From: an uncultured Lachnospiraceae bacterium
GTDB taxonomy: Bacteria > Bacillota > Clostridia > Lachnospirales > Lachnospiraceae
Reading direction: 5' to 3'
Assembly (NCBI GenBank): GCA_958402795.1
Contig: CATXUX010000012.1
Location: 35,535 to 99,534, forward strand
DNA length: 64,000 nt
Shown here piece by piece: positions 51,611 to 61,139 of this stretch. The notes beneath the pieces are model-generated. The model was given only the letters and a program-made list of their open reading frames with translations, had not been told where the DNA came from and did not search any database. Numbering within the stretch: the first letter of the stretch is position 1; each line of letters opens with the position of its first letter. A program made the translations under genes and the position numbers.

Positions 51611-51652
51611 AAAGAAGACCAATCCCTTCTCTGTAGCAGACCGGTCTTCTTT
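51611..51652 (-). terminator. Terminator after the S1 gene
   Basis: 10-bp stem AAAGAAGACC / GGTCTTCTTT with a 22-base loop. On the minus strand it is followed by a T-run, so it ends the cmk-ispH-S1 run. Confidence 0.85.
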
Positions 51653-51685
51653 GTCACCCTATTTTCTAAAATCGTGAAGTTAAAA

Positions 51686-52750
51686 CTACTCTTCGTTCAT
51701 ATTCTCCAGAGCTTTCATGCTCAGGCTGATCTTCTTGTCCGGTACATTCAGATCTACCACTTTTGCAGTGATCTCCTGTCCCACACTCAGTACATCAGAT
51801 GGTTTATCCACATGTGATCTGGAAATCTGTGATACATGAAGCAGTGCATCCACTCCCGGTGCGAGTTCAACAAAAGCACCGAAATCTGTCATACGTGCAA
51901 CCTTTCCTGTCACAATAGAACCGGCTGCAAAATCTTCGGATGCATGCGCCCACGGATTCGTCTCCGGGAACTTGAGCGTAAGTGCGATCTTCGTGTCGCG
52001 GATATCTTTTACAAGCACCTCAAGCGTATCTCCGACTTTAAACAGCTTCTTCGGATTCTCAACTCTTCCCCAGGACATCTCGGAAATATGAAGCAGTCCG
52101 TCAACGCCGCCAAGATCGACAAATGCGCCGAAATCTGTGATGTTCTTTACAACACCTTCTACTCTGTCGCCGATCTGAAGTCTCTCAAGGAGTTCCTTCT
52201 GACGTGCTTCGCGCTCCGCAACCAGAAGCTGTCTTCTGTCGCCGATCACACGATTTCTTCTCGGATTAAATTCGCTGATCACGAATTCAATCTCCTGACC
52301 CGCATACTTGCTCAGGTCCTTCTCATAAGAATCGGAAACAAGGCTTGCCGGGATAAATACACGGATTCCTTCTACTTCTGTGCAGATTCCGCCGCCGAGA
52401 ATCTGTGTCACAGCCGCTTTGAGCACTTCTTTGTTCTCATAAGCCTCACGCAGTCTCTCGTTGCCCTTCTCTGCGGCAAGTCTCTTATATGTAAGAGAAA
52501 CCTGACCGTCTCCATCGTTTACTTTTAACACCTTCACCGTCATGGTGTCCCCCACATGGACTACGTCCTGCAGATTCACGGACTGGTCATTCGTATACTC
52601 ATTCTTGGTAATGATACCGTCAGCCTTGTAGCCGATGTTGAGGATGATCTCCTCCGGCTTCACATCGATGACTGTACCTTCTACAACCTCTCCGTTGTGA
52701 ATTGTTTTGAATGACTCGTCCAACATTTGTTCAAATGATAATTCTGACAT
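51686..52750 (-). CDS. rpsA: 30S ribosomal protein S1 homologue
   Basis: 354 residues from the ATG at 52750 (MSELSFEQML), with GGAGG nine bases upstream. Four S1 RNA-binding domains at about 15-95, 100-175, 185-265 and 270-350; the last two are the best conserved (GVVKNITDFGAFVDLGGVDGLLHISE and GKVARMTDFGAFVELAPGVDALLHVSQ). Shorter than the six-domain E. coli S1, as in Firmicutes. It overlaps ispH by 20 bases; these two genes are fused in some Clostridia. Confidence 0.93.
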   Translation of the reverse strand: MSELSFEQMLDESFKTIHNGEVVEGTVIDVKPEEIILNIGYKADGIITKNEYTNDQSVNLQDVVHVGDTMTVKVLKVNDGDGQVSLTYKRLAAEKGNERLREAYENKEVLKAAVTQILGGGICTEVEGIRVFIPASLVSDSYEKDLSKYAGQEIEFVISEFNPRRNRVIGDRRQLLVAEREARQKELLERLQIGDRVEGVVKNITDFGAFVDLGGVDGLLHISEMSWGRVENPKKLFKVGDTLEVLVKDIRDTKIALTLKFPETNPWAHASEDFAAGSIVTGKVARMTDFGAFVELAPGVDALLHVSQISRSHVDKPSDVLSVGQEITAKVVDLNVPDKKISLSMKALENMNEE

Positions 52751-53585
52751 TATTTTGAACCTCCTCAATTATATTGTTGGGCGTGGATGCCCCTGCTGTA
52801 ATACCTACTGTTTCCACTGACCCTAATTGATTCAAATTCAAATCGTCAAGTGTCTGTATGTAGTACGTATTGTTACATGCCTTCCGGCATATTTCAAATA
52901 ACTTCTGGGTATTGGAACTATGCTTGTCACCAATCACGATCATAGCATCCACCTCTTCCGCAATACGCGCCGCCTCGGTCTGGCGTTCTTTTGTCGCATT
53001 GCAGATTGTATTTAAAACACTTACATCATAACTCTTTTCCCGAATAATTTCAACTAATTCTTGAAATTTCTTGTAATTAAATGTCGTCTGGGCGACGACG
53101 CACACCTTTTCGCTCTCTTCAATGGGAAGAGCGGCGCACTCTTCTTTTGACTGTGCGACAAAAGTCCGCTCTCCGGCCCATCCGCGGATTCCCTGTACTT
53201 CGGGGTGCTTCGGATCACCGATGATCACGATGCATTTCCCCTCGGAACTTTCTTTCTGCACGATGTTATGGATCTTCTTTACGAACGGACATGTGGCGTC
53301 TACGATATGGAGGCCTTTCTGCGTCATTTTGTCATAAACCGCCTTTTCCACACCATGGGACCGGATAATCACGATCCCTGCCGTCAGACTGTCCAGCTCT
53401 TGTTTGGTGCGCAGGACCGTGACCCCTTTCGATTCCAGATCATGTACCACCTGCTCATTGTGGATGATCGGTCCGTACGTGTAGACCTTTTCTTTTCCGC
53501 AAACCGCAGCCTGCTCATAGACTGTATCCACCGCGCGCTTTACACCAAAACAGAATCCTGCTGTTTTTGCCCGCATCACTTTCAT
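52731..53585 (-). CDS. ispH: 4-hydroxy-3-methylbut-2-enyl diphosphate reductase
   Basis: Last step of the MEP isoprenoid pathway, making IPP and DMAPP. 284 residues from the ATG at 53585 with AGGAGA at eight bases; the frame is open to 53633. The three cluster cysteines are in KTAGFCFGVKRAVD, DATCPFVKKIHN and NTICNATKERQ. SNTQKLFEIC and TAGASTP close the active site. Confidence 0.97.
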   Translation of the reverse strand: MKVMRAKTAGFCFGVKRAVDTVYEQAAVCGKEKVYTYGPIIHNEQVVHDLESKGVTVLRTKQELDSLTAGIVIIRSHGVEKAVYDKMTQKGLHIVDATCPFVKKIHNIVQKESSEGKCIVIIGDPKHPEVQGIRGWAGERTFVAQSKEECAALPIEESEKVCVVAQTTFNYKKFQELVEIIREKSYDVSVLNTICNATKERQTEAARIAEEVDAMIVIGDKHSSNTQKLFEICRKACNNTYYIQTLDDLNLNQLGSVETVGITAGASTPNNIIEEVQNNVRIII

Positions 53586-53619
53586 ATTCTTTGTCTCCTG
53601 TATGATAGGATAATTTTTG

Positions 53620-54282
53620 TTATGCACGATCACAATAACTGCAGATCAGCGATACAACCTCATCGGCCGTCAGGTCAGAGCTGTCTACGAGAATGGCATC
53701 TTCAGCTTTCTTCAGTGGTGCGATCTCTCTTGTCATATCGCGTTCATCCCGCATACGGATTTCCTGTTCGATCTGACCGTAGTCACATGCCTCGCCTTTG
53801 GCTTTCAGTTCGTCATAGCGCCGTCTGGCGCGCGTCGGAACACTCGCTGTCAGATAAATTTTTACATCCGCAGACGGAAGGATATTTGTCCCGATATCCC
53901 GGCCGTCCATGACCACGTCGTTGTTCCTGGCAATATTTTGCTGCAGCCAGAGTAGCTTTTCGCGTACTGCGGGGATCGCCGAGATCTGAGACGCCATGTT
54001 TCCCACTTCTTCTGTGCGGAGACGGGACGTCACATTTTCCCCGTTCAGGTACACCTGCTGCGCACCGTCGGTATAAGCGATGGCGACATCTACATCGTTA
54101 CATGCCTCTTTGATCTTCTCTGTTTCCTCCGGACGGATGTTATGGTTCAGAAAATGAACCGCCAGTCCGCGGTACAGTGCGCCGGTATCCACATAGATAT
54201 ATCCCTTTTTCTTTGCCACCAGTTTTGCAACGGTACTTTTTCCGGCTCCGGCCGGACCGTCAATTGCTACATTATATCCCAT
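53620..54282 (-). CDS. cmk: Cytidylate kinase
   Basis: 220 residues. CMP/dCMP + ATP to the diphosphate. P-loop IDGPAGAGKSTVAKLVA, substrate block YVDTGALYRGLAVHF, RDIGTNILP, and lid RARRRYDEL. The cmk-ispH-rpsA order is a known Firmicutes arrangement. Confidence 0.97.
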   Translation of the reverse strand: MGYNVAIDGPAGAGKSTVAKLVAKKKGYIYVDTGALYRGLAVHFLNHNIRPEETEKIKEACNDVDVAIAYTDGAQQVYLNGENVTSRLRTEEVGNMASQISAIPAVREKLLWLQQNIARNNDVVMDGRDIGTNILPSADVKIYLTASVPTRARRRYDELKAKGEACDYGQIEQEIRMRDERDMTREIAPLKKAEDAILVDSSDLTADEVVSLICSYCDRA

Positions 54283-54306
54283 TTTGTTTCCTCACTGTAA
54301 TTCCTT

Positions 54307-55542
54307 TTATATTCTGCATGCCGCGTTCCCGGCAGCATATCCGGTAGACCATGCAATCTGCAGATTAAATCCGCCGGTCTTCGCGTCGAGATCCAGTACC
54401 TCCCCAGCAAAATAGAGTCCCTTAACCAGTCTGGATTCCATCGTGCCCGGATCGATCTCCTTTACCCGGACGCCGCCTTTGGTGATGATCGCCTCTGAAT
54501 AACCGCGCAGTCCTGTGAGCGTCAGCTCAAAATGCTTGATCAGACCGGCAAAACGCAGCCGTTCTTCCCGTGTGATCTCGTTCACTTTTTTCTCCGGGAG
54601 GATCCCGCTTTTCTCAACCATGATCGGGATCAGCTTTGCAGGGAAGAGCCGGTCAAGCGCATTTTTAAACTGTTTGTTTTTATGTTCCGCAAACTCTCGC
54701 TGAAGCCGCCGGTCCATCTGTTCCATGGTAAGAGCCGGCTTCAGATCAATGAGAAGCGTCAGTTCCTTCTCGCTTAACCGTTTCCCTACCACGCTGCTGG
54801 CGCTTAGGATCACAGGTCCGCTCACGCCGTAGTGGGTGAAGAGCATTTCTCCGAATTCTTCATACAGTTTTTTTCGGCCGTCACGGATGGAAATGGATAC
54901 GTTTTTTAACGAGAGTCCCTGCAGCGCTTTTGCACAGGTCTCTTTTACCTCCATGGGAACCAGCGCCGGGAAAAGCGGCGTAACCGGATGTCCGCATTCC
55001 TTCGCAAACTGATAACCATCTCCGGTAGAGCCTGTCGACGGATAGGAAATTCCGCCGGTTGCCACAATGCAGGCATCACCGCGCACCTGTCTGCCGTTTG
55101 TCAGCCGTACTCCGGTAAAATGGCCATCCTCTGCAAGGATTTTCTGTACGGTTGTATTCAGACAGATGTCGACTCTGAGACGCTTCATTTCCCGGCACAA
55201 TGCCTGAATGATATCCGAAGAATGGTCGCTTGCCGGGAATACGCGGTCTCCCCGCTCTGTTTTCAGGTGCACGCCGAGTTCTTCAAAAAATGCCATCACC
55301 TGTTCATTTGTAAAACTGTAGAATGCACTGTATAAAAACTTTGCATTTCCGTTTACCGCTTCAAACAGTGTTTCCATGTCCGCTGCATTTGTGACATTGC
55401 AGCGGCCTTTTCCGGTAATAAAAAGCTTCTTTCCGATCTTTTCGTTTTTTTCAAACAGTTGTACGGTATGACCGTTTCGCGCGGCGGCAATTGCAGCCAT
55501 CGAGCCTGCCGCGCCGCCGCCGACTACTAATACGTTTCCCAT
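54307..55542 (-). CDS. BaiN/HI0933-family flavoprotein (YhiN-like)
   Basis: 411 residues from the ATG at 55542 with AAGGGG five bases upstream; the frame is open to 55581. N-terminal FAD-binding VLVVGGGAAGSMAAIAAARNG, KLFITGKGRCNVTNAAD, then CIVATGGISYPSTGSTGDGY and a C-terminal FAD closure YFAGEVLDLDAKTGGFNLQIAWSTG. The family includes BaiN-like reductases and YhiN; substrates are mostly unknown. Confidence 0.92.
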   Translation of the reverse strand: MGNVLVVGGGAAGSMAAIAAARNGHTVQLFEKNEKIGKKLFITGKGRCNVTNAADMETLFEAVNGNAKFLYSAFYSFTNEQVMAFFEELGVHLKTERGDRVFPASDHSSDIIQALCREMKRLRVDICLNTTVQKILAEDGHFTGVRLTNGRQVRGDACIVATGGISYPSTGSTGDGYQFAKECGHPVTPLFPALVPMEVKETCAKALQGLSLKNVSISIRDGRKKLYEEFGEMLFTHYGVSGPVILSASSVVGKRLSEKELTLLIDLKPALTMEQMDRRLQREFAEHKNKQFKNALDRLFPAKLIPIMVEKSGILPEKKVNEITREERLRFAGLIKHFELTLTGLRGYSEAIITKGGVRVKEIDPGTMESRLVKGLYFAGEVLDLDAKTGGFNLQIAWSTGYAAGNAACRI

Positions 55543-55573
55543 TTTTACCCCTTTTTGCCCGCCGGTTCTTTCC

Positions 55574-56482
55574 TTAATCAATCTGACCGGGAATATCGCC
55601 GATCTGGTTCAGCTCATCGCTGCTGTATACCTGATACTCATTCCAGATCTCTTCCAGTGTTTCCAGCGTTTTTACAACGTCGTCCTGTTTCTTCATGCAG
55701 AGTGCGACAATCAGCGCATTGATCACGCTTAATGGAGCCACGAGGGAATCCACGATCGACGCCATATCACTTTTTGCGATCAGGTTGCAGGAAGAATACA
55801 GGTTCATCGGAGAATGTACGCTGTCCGTCAGTGTGATGACTTTCGCCTTGCGGTTGCTGCCAAATTCCAGCGCTTTGAGTGTCCGCATGGAATAACGCGG
55901 AAAGCTGATTCCGATGATGACGTCTTCTTCATTGATCCGGATGAGCTGCTCAAAAATCTCGCTGGAACTGTTTGTCGTTACAATCGTCACATTTTCGCAG
56001 ATCAGGTTCAGGTAAAACCCGAGAAACGACGCCAGCGACGCGCAGCTTCGGATTCCGATGACATAGACCTTCCGGGCATTCAGGATCGTATCCACGGCAA
56101 CCTCAAATGCCTTATGGTCGGTTTCTTCGAGTGTCTGACGGATTTTTTCGATGTCCGACTGTAACACCGATTCCAGAATTTCAGACTGGCTGATCCGCCC
56201 GTAGGTCACTTCCATCCGCTGGATAGAGTTGAGTTTATTGCGGACAAGCTCCTCCAGTGCTTTCTGGAATTCCGGATATCCCCTGTAACCGATCTGTGTC
56301 GCGAAGCGCACAACTGTGGACTCGCTGACTCCAACTTCCCCGCCGAGTTTTGCCGCCGTCAGAAATACCGCTTTGTCATAATTCTTTTTTACATAGTCTG
56401 CCAGAAGTTTCTGGCCTTTGCTCAGGCTTTTATACTTCTCTTCGATTCGTTTTAATAAATCATTTGTTTCCTTTTCTTTCAC
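55574..56482 (-). CDS. MurR/RpiR-family transcriptional regulator
   Basis: 302 residues. An N-terminal helix-turn-helix (VGVSESTVVRFATQIGYRGYPEFQ, about 47-70) and a C-terminal SIS sugar-phosphate sensing domain (ARKVYVIGIRSCASLASFLGFYLN, ISFPRYSMRTLKALEF). It likely senses a phosphorylated sugar or related metabolite. No sugar-catabolism operon is next to it; the flavoprotein and aminopeptidase are the neighbours. Confidence 0.93.
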   Translation of the reverse strand: MKEKETNDLLKRIEEKYKSLSKGQKLLADYVKKNYDKAVFLTAAKLGGEVGVSESTVVRFATQIGYRGYPEFQKALEELVRNKLNSIQRMEVTYGRISQSEILESVLQSDIEKIRQTLEETDHKAFEVAVDTILNARKVYVIGIRSCASLASFLGFYLNLICENVTIVTTNSSSEIFEQLIRINEEDVIIGISFPRYSMRTLKALEFGSNRKAKVITLTDSVHSPMNLYSSCNLIAKSDMASIVDSLVAPLSVINALIVALCMKKQDDVVKTLETLEEIWNEYQVYSSDELNQIGDIPGQID

Positions 56483-56514
56483 GGCGCTGTCCTCTTCTGG
56501 TTTTTATCTATCTA

Positions 56515-58302
56515 TCAGAGCGCACGGGTATAAACGCGCAGCCACGCCTTTTCGTCTTCATCCAGATACGGAGAAATCTGTTCGAACACCTGCTTATGAT
56601 AATCGTTCAGCAGCTGGATTTCCCGGTCTGTCATCAGTTCGGGGTTGATCGCATCCAGGTCGATCGGTACATATGTGATCGGTTCAAAGTACATAAACTG
56701 TCCGTACTCGTTCTTCTCACCTTCGCAGACAAGCAATTCGTTTTCCGTCCGGATCCCATGAGAATTTTCAATATAAATACCCGGCTCATCTGTGATCACC
56801 ATGTTCTTTTCAAGAACTGCCGCGGCGCTTTGGCTGTACTTCCAGTTGAACCGCTGCGGAGGCTCATGGATATTGCCGAGGTATCCGACGCCGTGCCCGG
56901 TTCCGTGATTGAAGTTCAGTCCCCTGCGCCAGAACGGCTCCCGCGCCACGTAGTCCAGATTCATCCCTGTGGAACCATACAGGAAACGCGCATCCGCCAG
57001 ATTCAGGTTGCTGACGGCGACAAGCGTAAAATGATCTTTCTCTTCCTGCGTCAGTGCGCCCAGTGCGATCGTTCTTGTAATATCTGTGGAACCCTCCCAG
57101 TAATTTCCGCCGGTATCCGCCAGAAACAGACCTTCGGGTTTCAACTCCACGTTCGTCTCCGGGGACGAAGAATAGTGCACGATCGCAGCATGCTCTTTAT
57201 AGGCACAGATCGGACCAAAACTCGGGCAGATAAAACCGCCCTGCTCCGCCCGGAATGCTTCCAGCTTATCGGAAGCGCTAAGTTCCGTGATCGTTTCTTT
57301 TCCCACATGAGTCTTCAGCCAGTACATAAATTTCGTAACTGCAACTCCGTCTTTGATGTGTGCCCGGCGGATATTCTCCACTTCGGTCTCATTCTTCACT
57401 GCCTTCATAAGAATCACCGGATTCGGCTCCTCGATCGTCTTTACCTCCGGCGGAATATTACAGAATAATGCATAATTCACCTGTTCCGGATCAAGAAGCA
57501 CCGTCTCGTCTTTTCTGATTTCCTTTACACGTTTGTATATATCCTGATAGGGATAGATATGAACTCCGTTTTCTTCGAATCCTTTTCGGATATCTGCGTC
57601 AAACTTACTCTCGTCTGCATAGAGTTCTACTTCATCCATCTTTACGATCGCGTAGGAAAGCATCAGCGGAAAATATTCTACGTCTCTGCCCCGGATATTC
57701 AGGATCCAGTCAATATCATCCAGACTTGCGAGGAGCTGCACCGTCGCGCCTTTCTCCGCCATATCCTTCCGGATTTTTTTGAGCTTTTCGGCTGTTGTCT
57801 CTCCGGCATATTTCAGATCAAGCGCAAAAGCCGGTTCATTCGACAGCGGCGGACGGTCTGCCCAGATCTCTCCGACCAGATCGTGTTCATACGTTACTTT
57901 ACCATGCTTCTTTTCAGCAATCTCCTGGTATTTTTTTCCTTCCCGGATTCCGACGGTACGGCCGTCAAATCCGATCACGGCGCCCTCTTCCATCTCGGAT
58001 TCCAGATATTCCTCAATCGTCGGTACATTCGGTTCGCCTATTTTCTGGAGGGTGATCCCGCTTCCCTGAAGCTGGCTTGCCGCCTGCAGGAAGTACCGCC
58101 CGTCTGTCCAGAGACACGCTTCCTGCTTCGTGACCAGCGCGGTTCCTGCCGAACCGGTAAATCCGGTCAGATAGGCTCTTGCCTTGAAGTGCTCCCCAAC
58201 ATATTCACTCTGATGATAATCTGCAGTCGGCACAATATACGCATCGATTCCTTCCCGATCCATAAGCTGCCGGAGTGCAGAGATTCTCTCTTGTGCTGTC
58301 AT
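56515..58302 (-). CDS. Aminopeptidase P family protein (Xaa-Pro aminopeptidase, M24B)
   Basis: 595 residues, the long three-domain form. Two N-terminal creatinase-like domains (about 1-300) precede the catalytic pita-bread domain. Metal ligands: FLADTGGNYWEGSTDITRT (two Asp), NFNHGTGHGVGYLGNIHE (His), ITDEPGIYIE (Glu) and GIRTENELLV (Glu). It removes N-terminal residues before proline. A leader hairpin and an extended -10 promoter lie upstream. Confidence 0.94.
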   Translation of the reverse strand: MTAQERISALRQLMDREGIDAYIVPTADYHQSEYVGEHFKARAYLTGFTGSAGTALVTKQEACLWTDGRYFLQAASQLQGSGITLQKIGEPNVPTIEEYLESEMEEGAVIGFDGRTVGIREGKKYQEIAEKKHGKVTYEHDLVGEIWADRPPLSNEPAFALDLKYAGETTAEKLKKIRKDMAEKGATVQLLASLDDIDWILNIRGRDVEYFPLMLSYAIVKMDEVELYADESKFDADIRKGFEENGVHIYPYQDIYKRVKEIRKDETVLLDPEQVNYALFCNIPPEVKTIEEPNPVILMKAVKNETEVENIRRAHIKDGVAVTKFMYWLKTHVGKETITELSASDKLEAFRAEQGGFICPSFGPICAYKEHAAIVHYSSSPETNVELKPEGLFLADTGGNYWEGSTDITRTIALGALTQEEKDHFTLVAVSNLNLADARFLYGSTGMNLDYVAREPFWRRGLNFNHGTGHGVGYLGNIHEPPQRFNWKYSQSAAAVLEKNMVITDEPGIYIENSHGIRTENELLVCEGEKNEYGQFMYFEPITYVPIDLDAINPELMTDREIQLLNDYHKQVFEQISPYLDEDEKAWLRVYTRAL

Positions 58303-58351
58303 AATACTTCACACGCCTTTCTTTGATTCGAGTATTACATGATATCTGCAG

Positions 58352-58385
58352 GATCGGATTCTTCTTATTGAATCTGCATCCGATC
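58352..58385 (-). promoter_or_regulatory. Hairpin in the aminopeptidase leader
   Basis: Perfect 8-bp arms GATCGGAT / ATCCGATC with an 18-base loop, between the promoter and the aminopeptidase start. May affect translation or stability. Confidence 0.4.
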
Positions 58386-58400
58386 AGATACCACCTGACT

Positions 58401-58409
58401 AGTATAACA
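58401..58409 (-). promoter_or_regulatory. Extended -10 promoter of the aminopeptidase gene
   Basis: TGTTATACT (hexamer 58401-58406) on the minus strand; no good -35 at 17 bases. Confidence 0.45.
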
Positions 58410-58433
58410 CAAAATGAAAAAAAAGGTATAAAA

Positions 58434-58489
58434 ATTTGAGACGCAGCCGACTCCCTTTTCTGTCAGGGGAGAACTCCTGCGCCTCAAAT
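58434..58489 (-). terminator. Terminator of the decarboxylase operon
   Basis: 13-bp stem with one G-T pair (ATTTGAGGCGCAG / CTGCGTCTCAAAT) and an inner CTCCC/GGGAG pairing, followed by TTTTTATACC on the minus strand. Confidence 0.9.
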
Positions 58490-58520
58490 CTAAAATCTGA
58501 TATTACATTGCTTTACTGTG

Positions 58521-59936
58521 TCAGACCGGATATGCTCCGTTTTCTGTATCTGCTACAGTCGCGTCTACCTTTGTCTGCTGAGCTTCCCGGTATTTAAAGA
58601 ACTCTACAGCCACCTGCGGGAACAGAGCATAGGTCAGCACATCTTCATCCTGCTGGATCCACTGTGCGCATTCTGCACGCAGGGTATCCAGCTCGTCCGG
58701 AATCAGGTCTGCCGGACGGCAGGTGATGACTTCTGCATCCTCGCCAAGTACTTTCTTCTGCACTTCCGGATTGAACGGTTTTGCAGTCGCACCGTATTTT
58801 CCGGAAAGTACGTCTTTCGTTTCCTTGGTAGCCATCTTGTAACGCTCGCCGGTCAGGACATTGAATACAGCCTGTGTTCCGACGATCTGGGATGACGGTG
58901 TAACAAGCGGCGGTTCTCCAAGATCCTTTCTTACACGCGGTACTTCTTCCAGCACTTCGTAGAACTTGTCTTCCGCTCCCTGCTCTTTGAGCTGGCTTGT
59001 CAGGTTGGACAGCATACCGCCCGGTACCTGATACAGAAGCGTCTTGATATTTACGCCCATGTTAGTCGGATTGAGTAATCCGGTCTTCAGCGCGTCGTCG
59101 CGGATCGGACGGAAGTAATCTGCAATCTCTGCAAGCAGATTCTGGTCAAGGCCTGTGTCATACGGTGTCCCCTTAAACGTCTCAACCATAACTTCCGTTG
59201 CCGGCTGGGAGGTTCCCAGTGCGAATGGTGACATTGCGGTATCAATGATATCTGCGCCTGCTTCTACGGACTTCAGATAGGTCATGGAACCTACACCGGA
59301 AGTATAGTGGGTATGCATCTCGATCGGGATGTCTACTGCTTCCTTCAGCGCTGTAACGAGTTCCGTTGCCTGATACGGGCAGAGAAGTCCTGCCATATCC
59401 TTTACACAGATAGAATCTGCACCCATATCTTCGATTCTCTTTGCGAGGTCTACCCAGTATTCCAGAGTATACGCATCGCCTAAGGTGTAGGACATTGCGA
59501 CCTGTGCGTGAGCCTTTTCTTTATTTGCTGCTTTTACCGCGGTCTGCAGATTCCGAAGATCGTTCATACAGTCAAAGATACGGATGATATCGATCCCGTT
59601 TGCAGCCGATTTCTGTACAAAATATTCTACCACATCATCTGCATATGGTCTGTATCCGAGAATATTCTGTCCGCGGAAAAGCATCTGCAGTTTTGTGTTC
59701 TTAAAGCCGTCACGGAACTTCCGGAGTCTGTCCCACGGATCTTCCTTAAGGAAACGTAAGGACGCGTCAAAGGTTGCGCCGCCCCAGCACTCTACCGCAT
59801 GGTATCCAACCTTATCCATCTTGTCCACGATCGGGAGCATCTGTTCCGTTGTCATTCTGGTGGCAATCAAGGACTGATGTGCGTCACGCAGAATGGTTTC
59901 TGTAATTTTAACTGGTTTTTTTACTACTTCAGCCAT
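58521..59936 (-). CDS. Oxaloacetate/pyruvate carboxyltransferase (OadA-type, biotin domain absent)
   Basis: 471 residues, the size of the 5S transcarboxylase subunit or of OadA without its biotin tail. TIM-barrel blocks: ITETILRDAHQSLIATRM, FRGQNILGYRPYADDVV, DIIRIFDCMNDLRN, CVKDMAGLLCPYQA, IEMHTHYTSGVGSMTYLKSVEAGADIIDTAMSPF; then the PYC_OADA domain. Metal ligands are in MHTHYTSG. It moves CO2 between oxaloacetate/pyruvate and biotin. The carrier is a separate protein, encoded at 61140-61517. Confidence 0.95.
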   Translation of the reverse strand: MAEVVKKPVKITETILRDAHQSLIATRMTTEQMLPIVDKMDKVGYHAVECWGGATFDASLRFLKEDPWDRLRKFRDGFKNTKLQMLFRGQNILGYRPYADDVVEYFVQKSAANGIDIIRIFDCMNDLRNLQTAVKAANKEKAHAQVAMSYTLGDAYTLEYWVDLAKRIEDMGADSICVKDMAGLLCPYQATELVTALKEAVDIPIEMHTHYTSGVGSMTYLKSVEAGADIIDTAMSPFALGTSQPATEVMVETFKGTPYDTGLDQNLLAEIADYFRPIRDDALKTGLLNPTNMGVNIKTLLYQVPGGMLSNLTSQLKEQGAEDKFYEVLEEVPRVRKDLGEPPLVTPSSQIVGTQAVFNVLTGERYKMATKETKDVLSGKYGATAKPFNPEVQKKVLGEDAEVITCRPADLIPDELDTLRAECAQWIQQDEDVLTYALFPQVAVEFFKYREAQQTKVDATVADTENGAYPV

Positions 59937-59963
59937 GAATCTATTCCTCCATCACTTTCTGAT

Positions 59964-61115
59964 TTATTTCACTCCAAAGATTGCCATAAACGTACCTGCG
60001 GCGACTGCCGTACCGATTACACCGGCAACGTTTGGTCCCATCGCGTGCATCAGCAGGAAGTTTGTCGGATCTGCTTCCGCTCCGACCTTCTGGGATACAC
60101 GGGCAGCCATCGGCACTGCAGATACACCGGCGGAGCCGATCAGCGGATTTACCTTTCCATGGGTTGCCTTGCACATCAGCTTGCCAAAGAGGACTCCGGC
60201 TGCCGTACCAAATGCGAAAGCAATCAGTCCAAGAGCCGCAATTTTAAGCGTATCTGGCGTCAAAAATGCTTCTGCACTTGTCGTTGCGCCTACAGATGTA
60301 CCAAGCAGGATTACAACGATATACATCAGCGCGTTGGACGCTGTCTCGCTCAACTGTCTCACCACGCCGCACTCACGGAACAGGTTTCCGAGCATCAGCA
60401 TACCGACAAGCGGTGCCGTGGTCGGAAGAATCATACATACTACGATCGTAACAATGATCGGGAACAGAATCCGCTCCAGTTTGGAAACCGGACGGAGCTG
60501 CTCCATCTTGATCTTCCGCTCTTCCTCTGTCGTAAGTGCTTTCATGATCGGCGGCTGAATCAACGGAACTAATGCCATATAAGAGTAGGCAGCCACTGCG
60601 ATCGGTCCGAGAAGATGTGTTTGTCCGAGTTTTCCGGCAAGGAAGATCGATGTCGGACCGTCTGCACCTCCGATGATGGAAATTGCCGCCGCCTCTTTAT
60701 CGGAAAATCCGAGCAGCATTGCGAAGAAATATGCCGCGAAGATACCGAACTGTGCCGCCGCGCCGAGAAGGAAACTCATCGGGTTGGCGATCAGCGGACC
60801 AAAGTCTGTCATTGCCCCGACGCCCATGAAAATCAGGGACGGCAGGATCGACCATTCATCCAGCAGATAAAAATAATGGAGAAGACCTCCTACGCCGTTT
60901 GACGCGTCTTCCGGTGCGATCATAATATCCGGATAGATATTTACAAGCAGCATGCCGAATGCGATCGGGACAAGCAAAAGCGGTTCAAATCCCTTTACAA
61001 TCGCAAGATACAAAAATACACATGCGACAGCGATCATGATCAGGTTGCCGACGGTAAGATTTGCAAACGCAGTCTGCTGTAAGAGGTTACTCAGTGTACT
61101 TGTGATATATTCCAT
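59964..61115 (-). CDS. Sodium-translocating decarboxylase beta subunit
   Basis: 383 residues with about ten membrane segments. OadB/GcdB-type motifs: FIGVGAMTDFGPLIANP, AISIIGGADGPTSIFLAGKL (catalytic Asp region), GNLFRECGVVRQLSETASNAL, and GKVNPLIGSAGVSAVPMAARV. It releases CO2 from carboxybiotin while moving sodium out. It starts 24 bases after the biotin protein gene. Confidence 0.96.
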   Translation of the reverse strand: MEYITSTLSNLLQQTAFANLTVGNLIMIAVACVFLYLAIVKGFEPLLLVPIAFGMLLVNIYPDIMIAPEDASNGVGGLLHYFYLLDEWSILPSLIFMGVGAMTDFGPLIANPMSFLLGAAAQFGIFAAYFFAMLLGFSDKEAAAISIIGGADGPTSIFLAGKLGQTHLLGPIAVAAYSYMALVPLIQPPIMKALTTEEERKIKMEQLRPVSKLERILFPIIVTIVVCMILPTTAPLVGMLMLGNLFRECGVVRQLSETASNALMYIVVILLGTSVGATTSAEAFLTPDTLKIAALGLIAFAFGTAAGVLFGKLMCKATHGKVNPLIGSAGVSAVPMAARVSQKVGAEADPTNFLLMHAMGPNVAGVIGTAVAAGTFMAIFGVK

Positions 61116-61139
61116 TTGTTAAACCTCCAATTTTGCGCC

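Noticed and set aside
56350..57468. 372-codon open frame on the plus strand
   Set aside because: Antisense to the M24 aminopeptidase and RpiR regulator.
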